DNA from: JBAOHV01 sp964450685
GTDB taxonomy: Bacteria > Actinomycetota > Acidimicrobiia > Acidimicrobiales > Microtrichaceae
Length of the DNA: 64,000 bases
Direction: 5' to 3'
NCBI GenBank assembly: GCA_964450685.1
Contig: CAYVDN010000012.1
Coordinates: forward strand, 1 to 64,000
Shown in pieces: positions 35,688-49,715 of this stretch (position 1 is the first letter of the stretch; each line of letters begins with the position of its first letter). The notes beneath the pieces were generated by a model. The model was not told where the DNA came from. It did no database searches and was given only the letters and a program-made list of their open reading frames with translations. The translations under genes and the position numbers were made by a program.

Positions 35688-35758
35688 GACGCTCGAGGAG
35701 AGAGGTGCAGACTCGGCGATTGGTCGATAAACCCGATACCTCTGGGAGCCAAGCAACC

Positions 35759-37953
35759 ATGTCAGACGCTGAGTCCGCAAGCAGGAAGTCGCTGGTCGCT
35801 CTTGGCACAGTCGCGATCCTGGTGGTTGTCTTCGCCGTCTGCCTGATCAGCGCAGTGCAACTCCTGTTCCCCCGCGACATGGCCTTCGGGGTGACCGGGC
35901 CGTCACCGGTCGTCGAGGCGGTGCAGAAGAAGTTGGGGCTCGACGTCACGACCTACTCGTCGGCTTCGGATCTGGAGGCCGCCGCCCGCGCTGGTGATGT
36001 CTACGGTGGCTACGTCGTCGGATCGACATCGGACACGCTCCTCACGGTTCCGGCCAAGAGCTTCTTCGGTGACATCTACCTGACCGCCGGGTTCGAGGAT
36101 GCGGCTAAAGCCAACGGTCGGGAGCTCACCACCCAGAAGGTGGTGCCGCTGCCGACCTTTGACCGGACCGGCGGGGTGGTCGGACTGCTGCTCCTGCCGA
36201 CCCTGATCGGCGGCTACATGGTTGCCTCGTTGCTGTACTCCACCAGCCAACGCGCCGCGGTGCCCGGCCGCATCGGCCTGGTCGCGGCGTTCTCGGCCGC
36301 CACCGCAGTGATCACCGGCGTCGTCGCCGGCCCGATCCTGGGCGCCATCCCGACATCGAACATGTGGACGCTGATCCCGTGCTTCTTCCTGGTGACAGCG
36401 GCCGTGAGCCTCTCCGCGGTCGCGTTGCAGGCGTTGGTCGGCAAGTTCGGGTCGCTGCTCGTTGCGCTCCTGTTCATCGTCATCGGTGGAGCGGGAGCGG
36501 GCGGCGGGGGTGTCTCGCTGCTGCCTACCTACTGGCAGAGGCTCGGCAATCTCTTCCCTCCCCGCCACGCCATCGAGCTCTACCGCAACGTGCGCTACTT
36601 CGGCGGCCACAACATCGCGATGCCGGTGCTGGTCCTGTCGATCTACGCGGCGATCAGCCTGGCCGTGATCGTGGCCCGGACGCGGCGAGGTGAACAGCTG
36701 ACCGCCGAGACCGCGACCGACGTGGAGGCAGAGACAAACGCCGCCCCGGACGCACCGGCATCGAACCCGCCGCGACGACGCCTGGTCCCCAAGGACCTGA
36801 TCGCTCCCGTCGTGTTCTCGCTGCTGCTCACGTCGTTGTTCGCTCTCAACTACACGAGCTCGGGCCACGAGCCCGTGGCCGACGACATGCCCTTCGGCGT
36901 GGTCGGCCCCACCACGCTCGCCGATGCAGCTCAGAACGACCTCTTCTCACTCGATCTGAGCCAGTACGACACCACCGACGACGCCACCGCGGCGATGGAC
37001 CGCGGCGAGGTCTACGGCGTGCTCGACGCCACGGGTCCGTCTCCGCAGTTGACGGTGGTGAGCTCGATCAGCGACCTCTCGCCACTCGACATCGCCGACA
37101 ACTTCGAGAAGGCAGCAGCGAAGGCCGGGGAGCAGTTGAAGGTCGAGTCCTATGCCCCGACCCCGCTGGCGCCCAAGGATCCGTTCGCTCTCGTTCCCGC
37201 CACAGTCCTGGTAGCGCTGCTCGTGGGTGGCTACATGTCGGCGGCCATGCTGACCAACTCGGTGGGATCCGCGTCCGGGCGGTGGCGCGGACTGTGGCTG
37301 CTCGGATTCGCCGCGGTCACTGGACTTCTGGTCGATGCAGCCATCACGTACTGGCTGGACGGGTTTCCGGCAGACGCGTTCTGGATCGCCTGGCCGATCC
37401 TGTCGCTCATCATCCTGGTGGTCTCGTTGTTCACAGCGGTTCTGCGCCGAGTTCTCGGTCCCGCCGGCATCGTGGTGACCCTGATCGTCGTGCTCCAGTT
37501 CGGCAACCCGTCGTCGGGCGGCTCCAACGGCGCGGCGTACCTGACGCCTTTCTGGAATGGCATCGGGCCCTTTCTGCCACCCCGCAACGCCTATGTCCTG
37601 CTTCGCAACACGCTGTACTTCGACGGCCACGGCATCGCTCAGGCCCTGACGGTGCTGGCCGTCTACGCCGTGGTCGGGGCTGCTGTCTTGATGTTCCTCG
37701 ACTGGTACCGCTCACCGGAGCTCGAGGCNNNNNNNNNNNNNNNNNNNNNNNNNNNNNNNNNNNNNNNNNNNNNNNNNNNNNNNNNNNNNNNNNNNNNNNN
37801 NNNNNNNNNNNNNNNNNNNNNNNNNNNNTCGGGGCTGCTGTCTTGATGTTCCTCGACTGGTACCGCTCACCGGAGCTCGAGGCGCCCGGCCTCGACACCG
37901 ACGACGCCACCGGAGCGGCTACCACGGCGATCCCGGTCGGTCCGATCCCGTGA
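35759..37953 (+). CDS. Internally duplicated multi-pass membrane protein (ABC-2/YhgE-like), interrupted by artefactual gap
   Basis: From ATG 35759 the protein has two homologous halves. Each has an N-terminal helix, a soluble part beginning FGVTGPSPVVEA or FGVVGPTTLADA, a D(V/A)YG(G/V) motif, a five- to six-helix block (LLLPTLIGGYMVASLLYS; LVALLVGGYMSAAMLTNS) and a conserved end (GNLFPPRHAIELYRNVRYFG; GPFLPPRNAYVLLRNTLYFD). This resembles ABC-2-type permease/YhgE-Pip-like proteins duplicated in tandem. The function is not known. The 100-N gap near the end is false: collapsing the 55-base overlap gives one frame of 679 residues ending APGLDTDDATGAATTAIPVG. It is followed 40 bases later by the P-type ATPase. 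Confidence 0.8.
37729..37828. other. Assembly gap (100 N) flanked by a 55-base duplicated contig overlap
   Basis: Bases 37674-37728 and 37829-37883 are identical. The contig ends overlap and were not merged. Confidence 0.97.
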
Positions 37954-37993
37954 GCGGCCACACGACGCTCCAACAGCCGGCGACGAGCCCCAC

Positions 37994-42475
<4,482 letters not shown>

Positions 42476-42479
<4 letters not shown>

Positions 42480-42697
42480 ACCTGATCCCCATCGCCATCG
42501 GCGCCACGGTGGTAGCCGTCGTCCCCCCTCTTCGACAGCGGGTCGTCCCTGTAGCGGCCGCGACCGTGGGAGCGGTGGCCAGTACCGGTTCGACCGCCGT
42601 CGTCAGCGCGGTCGGTGTGGCGGTCGCCGCCGCCGAGGGTGTGGTCGCGATCGGCCGGGCCGCGGTACAGGGGCCATCGGATCCCGACGAGAGCTGA
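42476..42697 (+). CDS. Small hydrophobic protein coupled to the P-type ATPase
   Basis: A 73-residue protein from ATG 42476, with GAGGAG nine bases upstream and a four-base overlap with the ATPase stop (ATGA). It has two hydrophobic stretches, IPIAIGATVVAVVPPL and a long Ala/Val/Gly segment (VAAATVGAVASTGSTAVVSA), with a basic loop between. It could be a membrane micro-subunit of the ATPase. No family recognised. Confidence 0.7.
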
Positions 42698-42700
42698 ACC

Positions 42701-42774
42701 GACGCCCTGCCGACCAGCTCCTGTCGTGGGCACAGAGCCTCATGTGGCCAGAGCCGTCGTGTGACCAGGGCGTC
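42701..42774. terminator. Possible terminator hairpin with long loop
   Basis: GACGCCCTG (42701-42709) and CAGGGCGTC (42766-42774) pair perfectly across 56 bases between convergent genes. The loop is long for a terminator, so this is weak. Confidence 0.3.
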
Positions 42775-42778
42775 AGGC

Positions 42779-45043
42779 TTAGGGCAGGAGTCCGGCTGAT
42801 CTCGCGGCCGTCACCGCCTGAGCCCGGGAGGTCACGCCCAGCTTCCGGTAGATCGCGGTGGTGTGGGTCTTCACGGTGTTGCGGCTGAGGTGAAGCTCCG
42901 AAGCGACCAGCCCCAAGGGGAGGTGCGTCGGGAGATAGGCCAGCACCCGGCGCTCCGCCGCGGTCAACGGCTCGACACCGATCGCCTCCCCGTCCGGCGA
43001 GGAACCGACGGTGTTCACCAGCTCGTCGAGCTGGGCGTTGAGGAACGTCGCCGACCCGTCACGGCTTCGGGTGTGTCGCGCCTCGGCTATCCAGCGTTGA
43101 GCTTCTCCCCGATCGCCGAGGGTGACCGCGGTACGGGCCAGCAGCACCTGGGCGAGCAACGCGGTGCGGGGCGACATGCCACCCATCTGGTCGATGGTGG
43201 CACCGGCGACGGCCGCCGTCCGACGAGCGTGCTCCGGTCGTCGAGCCAGAGCCGCGAAGAGCGCGTCGATGGCGTACACCGCCACCGCGGGCGGGAAGCG
43301 GTCGAGGTGGTGACGATCCGCCGTCGCCCGCGCTGAACGGATCCAGTGCTCCCCGTCGTCGATCCGACCGTCGTGAAGGGCCAGCAGCGCGAGCTGGGCC
43401 TGACCGACTGCGTCGATGTACGGCGCCCCGGAACTGGCGGTGACCGCCTCCTCGAGCCGGACCCGAGCGAGGTCGAGCTCGCCGAGCATCGCGTAGGCGG
43501 AGCCCTGGGTCCCGGTTGCGAGCGTCCACCACGGGTTGCGTTCCGGACCGCCGGCACGACGGACGATCTCCGCGTCGTCGATCACCGCATCGACGCCACC
43601 CTCCGCCATGATCATGCGCGCCGCGGCCAGTGCCACCTCGGCGCTCGGCGACCCGTCCGCCAGGGGTCCCTGCACGTCGCTGCGGGAGGCCGCCTCGCAG
43701 GCCCGGACCGCAGCCGGACGGTCGCCGGAGGCGATCGCGAACCACGCCGCGGCGATTGCGGCCTCGGGGTGCTGCTCAACGGCGTCCTCGCTCAGCAGCA
43801 GCAGCCATTCGCCCAGCAGCGCAACCCGCCCGTCGAACCACCGGTCGAGCGCGGCACCCAGGACCAGACCCGCGGCCCTTTCCCGGTCCCCAGCCCGCAC
43901 CGCGTGGCGCACCGCCTGATCCACATCGCCGGATTTGGCCCGGATCTCACACGCACGGCCCTCGAGCCGACTGGCCCGGCCGGGACTGCTGCGGTGCAAC
44001 CGCTCGAGGAGGTGATCGCGCAGCAGGTGGTGGTAGCGGTACCGACGACCCTCGTGGTCGAGAGGGATCAGCAACAGGTTCCCGCTCTCCTCGATCACCC
44101 GTAGTTGCTGCTCGCACCCTTCCTGCTCCAGGAGGTCAGCGAGCTCCTCGGCGTCCATCGAGTCCAGGACAGCAGAGCCTTCCATGAACGACACGAGCGC
44201 CGGGTCGCTACCAGCGAGCACCTCCTCGACGAGGTACTCAGCGACCAGTTCATCCCGACCCGAGAACTCCTGCAGTGAGCGACCCTGAGCCAAGACCAGC
44301 GAAGCCAAGTGGAGCCCCCCGGGCCACCCCTCGGTGAAGTCGACCAGCTTCAGCAGGTCATCGTCATCTATGACGAGGCCGACGCGCTCGAGCAGTTCGG
44401 CGGCCTCCGACGTGCACATTGCAAGATCGTCTACACCGACCCGATGTACCCGACCAGCCATCCGCTGACGGCCGAGTGCAACCGAATTGCTTCGTCCGAC
44501 GAGAGCGATGGTCGACTCGGTGGGAAGCGCCGCTGACAGTTCGGCAACCGCTCGTGCTGACGACGTGTCGGTCAGAAGGTGGACGTCGTCGAGTACCAGG
44601 ACGCACGGCGACCGCTCGGCAACCGTATTGGCGATCAGGAGAAACAGATCGCTGGCCGCGGATCCAGCAGCACCCAGGAGTGATGAAACCTCATCGTCGG
44701 AGAGCGGATCGATCCTTCCGAGCGCAAGCGCGATGTGGCGAGCGAGATGAACCGGATCGCCGTCAGCCTGGGTGAGTTGCACCCAGGCGTACGGTCGTGG
44801 GTCGGATTCGGCACAGAGGCGGATGAGAGACGACTTGCCGAACCCCGGGGGTGCCGAGACCTCCAGGACCGGCCGGGCTCCATCGAGAGCCCGCTTGACC
44901 ACTAGGTCACGATCGATCAGCTCGGGTCGCAGCGGAGGCAACACGTAGTAGGAGACAGGGATGTCGGCAGTCGCGACAGCCAGTGTCACGGCGGCATCAT
45001 CGTTGCCAGGTTCCATCCCGGAGGCAACGTTAGCTTCGACCAC
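42779..45043 (-). CDS. MalT-like LuxR-family transcriptional regulator (LAL type)
   Basis: A 754-residue protein from GTG 45043; ATG 45016 is an alternative nine codons later. N-terminal STAND/AAA-like ATPase: Walker A SAPPGFGKSSLI, Walker B CVLVLDDVHLL and FTEGWPGGLHLASL. The middle is a TPR-rich signal domain (about 380-680), and the C-terminus a LuxR HTH: LTAAERRVLAYLPTHLPLGL, ELHLSRNTVKTHTTAIYRKL. Such proteins are ATP-dependent activators triggered by a small ligand. It is convergent with the P-type ATPase operon. An inverted repeat GTTGCC/GGCAAC (45003-45029) sits over the start. Confidence 0.88.
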   Translation of the reverse strand: MVEANVASGMEPGNDDAAVTLAVATADIPVSYYVLPPLRPELIDRDLVVKRALDGARPVLEVSAPPGFGKSSLIRLCAESDPRPYAWVQLTQADGDPVHLARHIALALGRIDPLSDDEVSSLLGAAGSAASDLFLLIANTVAERSPCVLVLDDVHLLTDTSSARAVAELSAALPTESTIALVGRSNSVALGRQRMAGRVHRVGVDDLAMCTSEAAELLERVGLVIDDDDLLKLVDFTEGWPGGLHLASLVLAQGRSLQEFSGRDELVAEYLVEEVLAGSDPALVSFMEGSAVLDSMDAEELADLLEQEGCEQQLRVIEESGNLLLIPLDHEGRRYRYHHLLRDHLLERLHRSSPGRASRLEGRACEIRAKSGDVDQAVRHAVRAGDRERAAGLVLGAALDRWFDGRVALLGEWLLLLSEDAVEQHPEAAIAAAWFAIASGDRPAAVRACEAASRSDVQGPLADGSPSAEVALAAARMIMAEGGVDAVIDDAEIVRRAGGPERNPWWTLATGTQGSAYAMLGELDLARVRLEEAVTASSGAPYIDAVGQAQLALLALHDGRIDDGEHWIRSARATADRHHLDRFPPAVAVYAIDALFAALARRPEHARRTAAVAGATIDQMGGMSPRTALLAQVLLARTAVTLGDRGEAQRWIAEARHTRSRDGSATFLNAQLDELVNTVGSSPDGEAIGVEPLTAAERRVLAYLPTHLPLGLVASELHLSRNTVKTHTTAIYRKLGVTSRAQAVTAARSAGLLP

Positions 45044-45092
45044 AGGTTCGTCCCGTGGGCGCCCGACTCCGCCGGCGAGTCAGGGCGCCGGC

Positions 45093-45362
45093 TCAGCCGA
45101 GTCGCATGAACATCTTCTCGACCTCGGCGAGGGGATAGCCCTCGGCCTCGGCGCGTTCAGGGTCGGTGAGGCAGTAGACGAGTCCGGCACTGACCAAGCG
45201 GAAACCGGCCTGTTCCATCGCACGTGTGGCTGCAGACAGCTGGGTGACGATCTCCTTGCAGTCCCGTCCCTCGTCCAACATCCGCTCGACCGCGGCCACC
45301 TGTCCGGCGGCGCGCCTCAGCCGCTTGCGCACGTCTGTCACCACGTCCTCGGGGAGTTCCAT
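45093..45362 (-). CDS. CsoR/CstR-family repressor, persulfide-sensing type
   Basis: An 89-residue four-helix DUF156 protein: VRKRLRRAAGQVAAVERML, GRDCKEIVTQLSAATRAMEQ. Two Cys (C35 and C64) are kept, but the His of copper-binding CsoR proteins (CsoR pattern Cys-His-Cys) is absent (SAGLVYC). The Cys-Cys pattern without His fits CstR, which forms persulfide bridges. It is divergent from a persulfide dioxygenase-rhodanese fusion, with two palindromic operators in between. This strongly suggests it represses that gene until sulfane sulfur accumulates. Confidence 0.88.
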   Translation of the reverse strand: MELPEDVVTDVRKRLRRAAGQVAAVERMLDEGRDCKEIVTQLSAATRAMEQAGFRLVSAGLVYCLTDPERAEAEGYPLAEVEKMFMRLG

Positions 45363-45399
45363 CGGCCGACACCTCCTGATCTCGCACTACACTCTAGTG

Positions 45400-45414
45400 C
45401 ATACCCCAAGGGGT
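45400..45414. promoter_or_regulatory. CsoR/CstR-type operator 1
   Basis: CATACCCCAAGGGGT: CCCC/GGGG inverted repeat of the class bound by DUF156 repressors, 38 bases upstream of the repressor start. Confidence 0.7.
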
Positions 45415-45421
45415 TTCCTCC

Positions 45422-45439
45422 TATACCCCAGTGGGTATA
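45422..45439. promoter_or_regulatory. CsoR/CstR-type operator 2
   Basis: TATACCCCAGTGGGTATA, a near-perfect palindrome, 30 bases ahead of the dioxygenase GTG. With operator 1 it allows control of both divergent genes. Confidence 0.8.
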
Positions 45440-45469
45440 CTCTGAGTCTGGACTCGAGAGGAGATCGCC

Positions 45470-46864
45470 GTGAAGTTCACCCAGTACTACCTGGACTGCC
45501 TGTCCCAGGCGAGCTATCTGATCGCCGACGAGGAGACTCGGGTAGCGGCTGTGGTCGACCCGCGACGCGACATCCAGGAGTACCTGGACGACGCCGCCGC
45601 CGACGACCTCGACATCCGCTACATCATCGAGACGCACTTCCACGCCGATTTCCTCTCCGGCCACCTGGAGCTGGCACGCGAGACGGGGGCCGAGATCATC
45701 TACGGCAGCGCGGCACAGGCTCAGTTCCCGATCCGCAGGGTGACCACCGGCGAGCGGATCGCCCTGGGAGATCCGGAAACGGGGGTCGTGCTCGAGTTCC
45801 GTGAGACACCGGGCCACACACCCGAGTCGATCAGCGTCGTCATCTGGGAACACGGCGCCGACCGGGCGCCGTTCGGCGTGTTCACCGGTGACACGCTCTT
45901 CATCGGCGACGTCGGTCGGCCGGACCTGCTCGCCTCGGTCGGGGTGAACGCAGAGGAACTCGCCGAGTGCCTGTACACCTCGCTTCGCGACCAGGTGATG
46001 ACCCTGCCTGATGCCACCAAGGTCTTCCCCGCCCATGGCGCCGGCTCCGCTTGCGGCAAGAACCTCTCGACCGACACGGTGTCGACCATCGGGGAACAGC
46101 GGTCCACCAACTATGCGGTGCAACCGATGACCCTCGACGAGTTCGTCCACGTCGTCACCGAGGGCCAGCCGAGTGCTCCCGGCTACTTCGGGTTCAACGC
46201 TGGACTCAACAAGGCGGCCCACGAACTGCTCGACACGACCCCTCCCGTACCGATGACCCTGGACCGGGTGCTCGCCGCACAGGCCGATGGTGCAGTTGTG
46301 GTCGACACCCGACCTGCTGCTGAGTTCGCGGCCGGTCACCTGGCCGGGTCGGTCAACGTCGGGGTCGACGGTCGTTACGCCGAGTACGTGGGGAGCGTCG
46401 TCGAACCCGGAACCCCGATCGTGCTGGTAGCGGAACCCGGCGATGAGGCCGAGGCGAAGCTTCGTCTGGGGCGCATCGGGTTCGACGAGGTGCTGGGTCA
46501 TCTCGACGGCGGAGTCGCTTCGCTGACCGATCGGCCCGATCTGGCTCGCCAGGCTTCGCGCCTGAGCATCGCCAACTTCGACGCAGCCGTCAACGCCGGT
46601 GAGCTGCAGGTCGTCGATGTCCGCAACCCTGGTGAGACCGCTCTGGGCACGATCCCGGGTGCCAGCACCATCCCGTTGGCGAGGCTGCGCGAGCAGGCCG
46701 GTACGCTCGACCCGGACCGCCCTGTCGTCGTCTACTGCGCCGGTGGGTACCGGTCGTCGGTGGGAGCGAGCCTGCTGCGGTCGCTCGGCTTGCACGATGT
46801 GTCGGACCTGCTCGGCGGCTACGGGGCATGGGCACAGGCACACCCGGTCGGCGCAGGGGCATGA
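45470..46864 (+). CDS. Persulfide dioxygenase-rhodanese fusion (MBL fold)
   Basis: A 464-residue protein from GTG 45470, with GAGAGGAG upstream. Metallo-beta-lactamase domain: ETHFHADFLSGH, GHTPESISVVI, FTGDTLFIGDVGRPD and FPAHGAGSACG. Two rhodanese domains follow. The first (VVDTRPAAEFAAGHLAGSVN) has no active-site Cys and ends LVAEPGDEAEAK; the second (VVDVRNPGETALGTIPGAST) has the loop VVVYCAGGYRSS with Cys. It oxidises glutathione- or related persulfides to sulfite and handles sulfane sulfur in the cytoplasm. Regulated by the adjacent CstR-like repressor. Confidence 0.92.
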   Translation: MKFTQYYLDCLSQASYLIADEETRVAAVVDPRRDIQEYLDDAAADDLDIRYIIETHFHADFLSGHLELARETGAEIIYGSAAQAQFPIRRVTTGERIALGDPETGVVLEFRETPGHTPESISVVIWEHGADRAPFGVFTGDTLFIGDVGRPDLLASVGVNAEELAECLYTSLRDQVMTLPDATKVFPAHGAGSACGKNLSTDTVSTIGEQRSTNYAVQPMTLDEFVHVVTEGQPSAPGYFGFNAGLNKAAHELLDTTPPVPMTLDRVLAAQADGAVVVDTRPAAEFAAGHLAGSVNVGVDGRYAEYVGSVVEPGTPIVLVAEPGDEAEAKLRLGRIGFDEVLGHLDGGVASLTDRPDLARQASRLSIANFDAAVNAGELQVVDVRNPGETALGTIPGASTIPLARLREQAGTLDPDRPVVVYCAGGYRSSVGASLLRSLGLHDVSDLLGGYGAWAQAHPVGAGA

Positions 46865-46865
46865 G

Positions 46866-47477
46866 ATGACCGACATCGAGGTGTACGCCGACGTCGGCTG
46901 CCCGTTCACCCATGTCGGTCTGCGCCGCTTCGTCGCTCGCAGGGCGGAGCTCGGACGTGAGGACGTCCGGCTGATCGTGCGGTCCTGGCCGCTCGAGATC
47001 GTCAACGGTGCGCCGATGGACCCGGCCTTCATCGCCGAGGAGGTCGACGAGATCCGCGGCCAACTCGGCGAGGACGTCTTCGTCGGCTTCCGAGAGGATG
47101 CGTTCCCTGCAACGTCGATGCCCGCGTTGTCGCTCGCCGCAGTAGCGTACGAGGAGAGCGTCGAGCTGGGAGAGAAGGTGAGCCTCGAGCTGCGCGACCT
47201 GCTCTTCGAGCAGGGGGTCGACATCGCCGACCGAGCGCTGTTGGCGCGGCTCGCCGAGCGCCACGGAATCACGGCGGACCTGACCGACGACCAACTGGTC
47301 AGAGCAGATCATGCCGCCGGGCTGGAACGAGGAGTAATCGGCTCGCCGCACTTCTTCACCCCCGCAGGCGACTTCTTCTGCCCCGCCCTTGACGTCTCAC
47401 GCGACGGTACGGGTCACCTGCGGATCACCGCCGACTCCGAGGGGTTCGACCGCTTCATCGTGGCCTGCCTGAGCTGA
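46866..47477 (+). CDS. DsbA-family (FrnE/HCCA isomerase-like) thioredoxin-fold protein
   Basis: A 203-residue protein from ATG 46866, one base after the dioxygenase stop. The active-site region is YADVGCPFTHVGLRRF (single Cys, C-P-F-T), then helical insertion and cis-Pro region VIGSPHFFTPAGDFFCPAL. No signal peptide, so cytosolic. Single-Cys members act like glutathione/mycothiol-dependent enzymes. It probably shares the persulfide-induced transcript and may process low-molecular-weight thiol persulfides; that is inference. Confidence 0.85.
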   Translation: MTDIEVYADVGCPFTHVGLRRFVARRAELGREDVRLIVRSWPLEIVNGAPMDPAFIAEEVDEIRGQLGEDVFVGFREDAFPATSMPALSLAAVAYEESVELGEKVSLELRDLLFEQGVDIADRALLARLAERHGITADLTDDQLVRADHAAGLERGVIGSPHFFTPAGDFFCPALDVSRDGTGHLRITADSEGFDRFIVACLS

Positions 47478-47507
47478 GACCGCTCAGCTCGTCGGTTACG
47501 ACTTCGC

Positions 47508-48083
47508 TCAGCTCGATGAGGCATTCCGCCGCGACCGGGCCTCCTGGACTGCGGTCATCAGGATGCGAAGTCCGATGCCGAGAACAGCCAGGTCTGCCAG
47601 CATCTGCAACGTGACCGCTGCGCGCATCGAGTCGGAGCGGGCGGCGATGTCACCGAAGCCTGTCGTGGTGAATGTGGTGATCGTGAAGTAGAGCGAGTCG
47701 AGTTTCGACAGCCCCTCGCTGAAGGCATCCGGTGAGCCGACCGAGGCCACGTGGTATGAGCTGGCGAAGATGATCAGGAACACAGGCAGGCAGACCGCCA
47801 ACGCCTCGACAGCGCGCAGGCCGGGCAGATCGGAACGCATGACCGCACGAACCTGGACGGTGACGAGAGCGACGAACGCAGCCAGCGCGACCGGAAGCGA
47901 GATCGCCACGGGAACGTCCGCTATCCAGTCCAGGTCGATGACGAAGTACAGGGCGGTCAACGCGATGGTCATGACCCCGGCCCGGGCCAATCCGATCGCC
48001 ACGACACGACGCGTCGGCAAGCCCGCAGCGGAGCTGGGCCTGTCTGATCGGTCCGTGGGTGGAGTGTCGATGTCCGCCAGCAT
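47508..48083 (-). CDS. Two-pore-helix type potassium channel (Ion_trans_2)
   Basis: A 191-residue protein with four transmembrane segments. The pore lies between the last two: SLYFTITTFTTTGFGDIAAR, with selectivity filter TTGFGD. No RCK domain follows; the tail is short and Arg/Ser-rich. It would be a small K+ channel. It is divergent from the MFS gene, 48 bases away. Confidence 0.88.
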   Translation of the reverse strand: MLADIDTPPTDRSDRPSSAAGLPTRRVVAIGLARAGVMTIALTALYFVIDLDWIADVPVAISLPVALAAFVALVTVQVRAVMRSDLPGLRAVEALAVCLPVFLIIFASSYHVASVGSPDAFSEGLSKLDSLYFTITTFTTTGFGDIAARSDSMRAAVTLQMLADLAVLGIGLRILMTAVQEARSRRNASSS

Positions 48084-48131
48084 GGCCGTTCGATCCGACC
48101 GACGGCAACGTGCGCGCTCTACGTTGGCGGA

Positions 48132-49715
48132 GTGAACGACACCGAAGCAGCAACCGGAGCAGACGTGGGCACCGCGCCCACCCGACAGGGAGCGGTGCTC
48201 GGAACCCTGATCCTGGTCGCTGCCGTCGCCAACCTACCGCTCGCCGTGGCAAACGTCGCGCTGCCCGACATAGGAATTGCGTTCGACGCCTCTCAGGCCC
48301 AGCTCAACATGGCGGCCGTCGGCTACTCGCTCGGCTTGGCCGTGTCGGTGCTCTGGTTCGGAGCGATCGGCGACCGCTACGGACGCAAGCAGATGCTGCT
48401 CGGCGGCCTGCTGCTCTCACTTCCTGCGTGCGTGATCGCCGCGTGGGCGCCGAGCATGGTGGCCCTGATCGGCGCGAGGGTCCTGGGTGGTGTGGCAGCC
48501 GGCATGGCGTACCCGACGACGTTGTCGCTGATCACCGCGCTGTGGTCCGGAGCGGGGCGGACCAAGGCGATCGCTCTCTGGTCGGCGATCGGGGGCGCCA
48601 TCTCGGCGCTGGGACCACTCGTCGCAGGGCTGCTGCTCGAACGCTTCTGGTGGGGCTCGGTCTTCCTGATAACCCTGCCGCTCCTGGTCCTCGCGTTGCC
48701 GCTGTCGGTTGCGATGCTGCCCAGCCACGTCAACGAGACCGAAGACCCCGTCGACCACCTGGGTGGGTTGCTGTCGATGCTGCTGGTCGCCGGGCTCATC
48801 CTCTCCATCAACCTGGTCGTCGTGCCCGAGCGACGGGCGTTGGCCTTGGGCCTGGCGGCGCTGGCGCTCATGATCCTGGCCCTGTTCATCTGGCAGGAGC
48901 GTCGATCGAGCGATCCGCTCTACGACCTCGACGTGGCCGGACGGAGGATCTTCTGGGTCGCCGCCTGTGCCGGCATCATCGTGTTCGGCTCGCTCATGGG
49001 CGCCATGTTCATCGGCCAGCAGTTCCTCCAGAACGTGCTCGGCTACGACACGATCGAGGCCGGTCTGGCGATCCTGCCTGCGGCGGTGTTCATGGTGCTG
49101 ATCGCGCCACGCTCGGCGAAGCTGGTCGAGGCCAAGGGCGCCCGCTTCACGCTGCTGGTCGGCTACGCGTCGATCCTCTGCGGGTTCGCGACGATGCTCG
49201 CGTTCTGGCGTGACGGAGCCTCGTACCTGCCGGTCGGTATCGGCTACGCGTTCGTCGGTGCGGGGGTCGGGTTCGCTGGAACCCCGGCTTCGCATTCGCT
49301 GACTGGTTCGGTGCCCGTGACCCGCGCCGGCATGGCCTCGGGCACTGCTGACCTGCAGCGCGACCTCGGCGGAGCGATCATGCAGTCGATCATGGGTGCG
49401 TTGCTCACCGCTGGCTACGCCAAAGCCGCGGCGACCGCGATCTCGGGGGCGCCGAGTTCCGACTCGGTCACATCGAGCGTGCAGGCGCAGCTCACGAAGT
49501 CGTTCTCGGGTGCCGAGGAGGTTGCTCAGCGCTACCCGCAGTACGCGGACCAGATCGTCACCGCCGCACGCGAGTCGTTCATCCAGGGCCAGGACTGGGC
49601 ATACCTGTCGGGCATGCTCGCAGTCATGGCCGGTGGCGTGCTCGTCTGGTTCTGCTTCCCCGCCCACGACGAGGAGCAGTCGCTCCTGCGCTCCTACCGG
49701 GACGCGGACAGCTAA
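48132..49715 (+). CDS. MFS transporter, DHA2 family (14 TM)
   Basis: A 527-residue protein from GTG 48132. It has DHA2 signs: LAVANVALPDIGIAFDASQA, LWFGAIGDRYGRKQMLLGGL (motif A), GARVLGGVAAGMAYPTTLSL and GFAGTPASHSLTGSVPVTRA; about 14 helices. An external loop of about 60 residues precedes the last helix, which is followed by a short charged tail. It exports drugs or other small molecules by H+ antiport. Its stop overlaps by four bases the stop of the convergent DNA ligase. Confidence 0.9.
   Translation: MNDTEAATGADVGTAPTRQGAVLGTLILVAAVANLPLAVANVALPDIGIAFDASQAQLNMAAVGYSLGLAVSVLWFGAIGDRYGRKQMLLGGLLLSLPACVIAAWAPSMVALIGARVLGGVAAGMAYPTTLSLITALWSGAGRTKAIALWSAIGGAISALGPLVAGLLLERFWWGSVFLITLPLLVLALPLSVAMLPSHVNETEDPVDHLGGLLSMLLVAGLILSINLVVVPERRALALGLAALALMILALFIWQERRSSDPLYDLDVAGRRIFWVAACAGIIVFGSLMGAMFIGQQFLQNVLGYDTIEAGLAILPAAVFMVLIAPRSAKLVEAKGARFTLLVGYASILCGFATMLAFWRDGASYLPVGIGYAFVGAGVGFAGTPASHSLTGSVPVTRAGMASGTADLQRDLGGAIMQSIMGALLTAGYAKAAATAISGAPSSDSVTSSVQAQLTKSFSGAEEVAQRYPQYADQIVTAARESFIQGQDWAYLSGMLAVMAGGVLVWFCFPAHDEEQSLLRSYRDADS

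Noticed and set aside
37674..37883. A 55-base biological direct repeat
   Set aside because: The copies flank a 100-N gap exactly at contig ends, so they are unmerged overlap.
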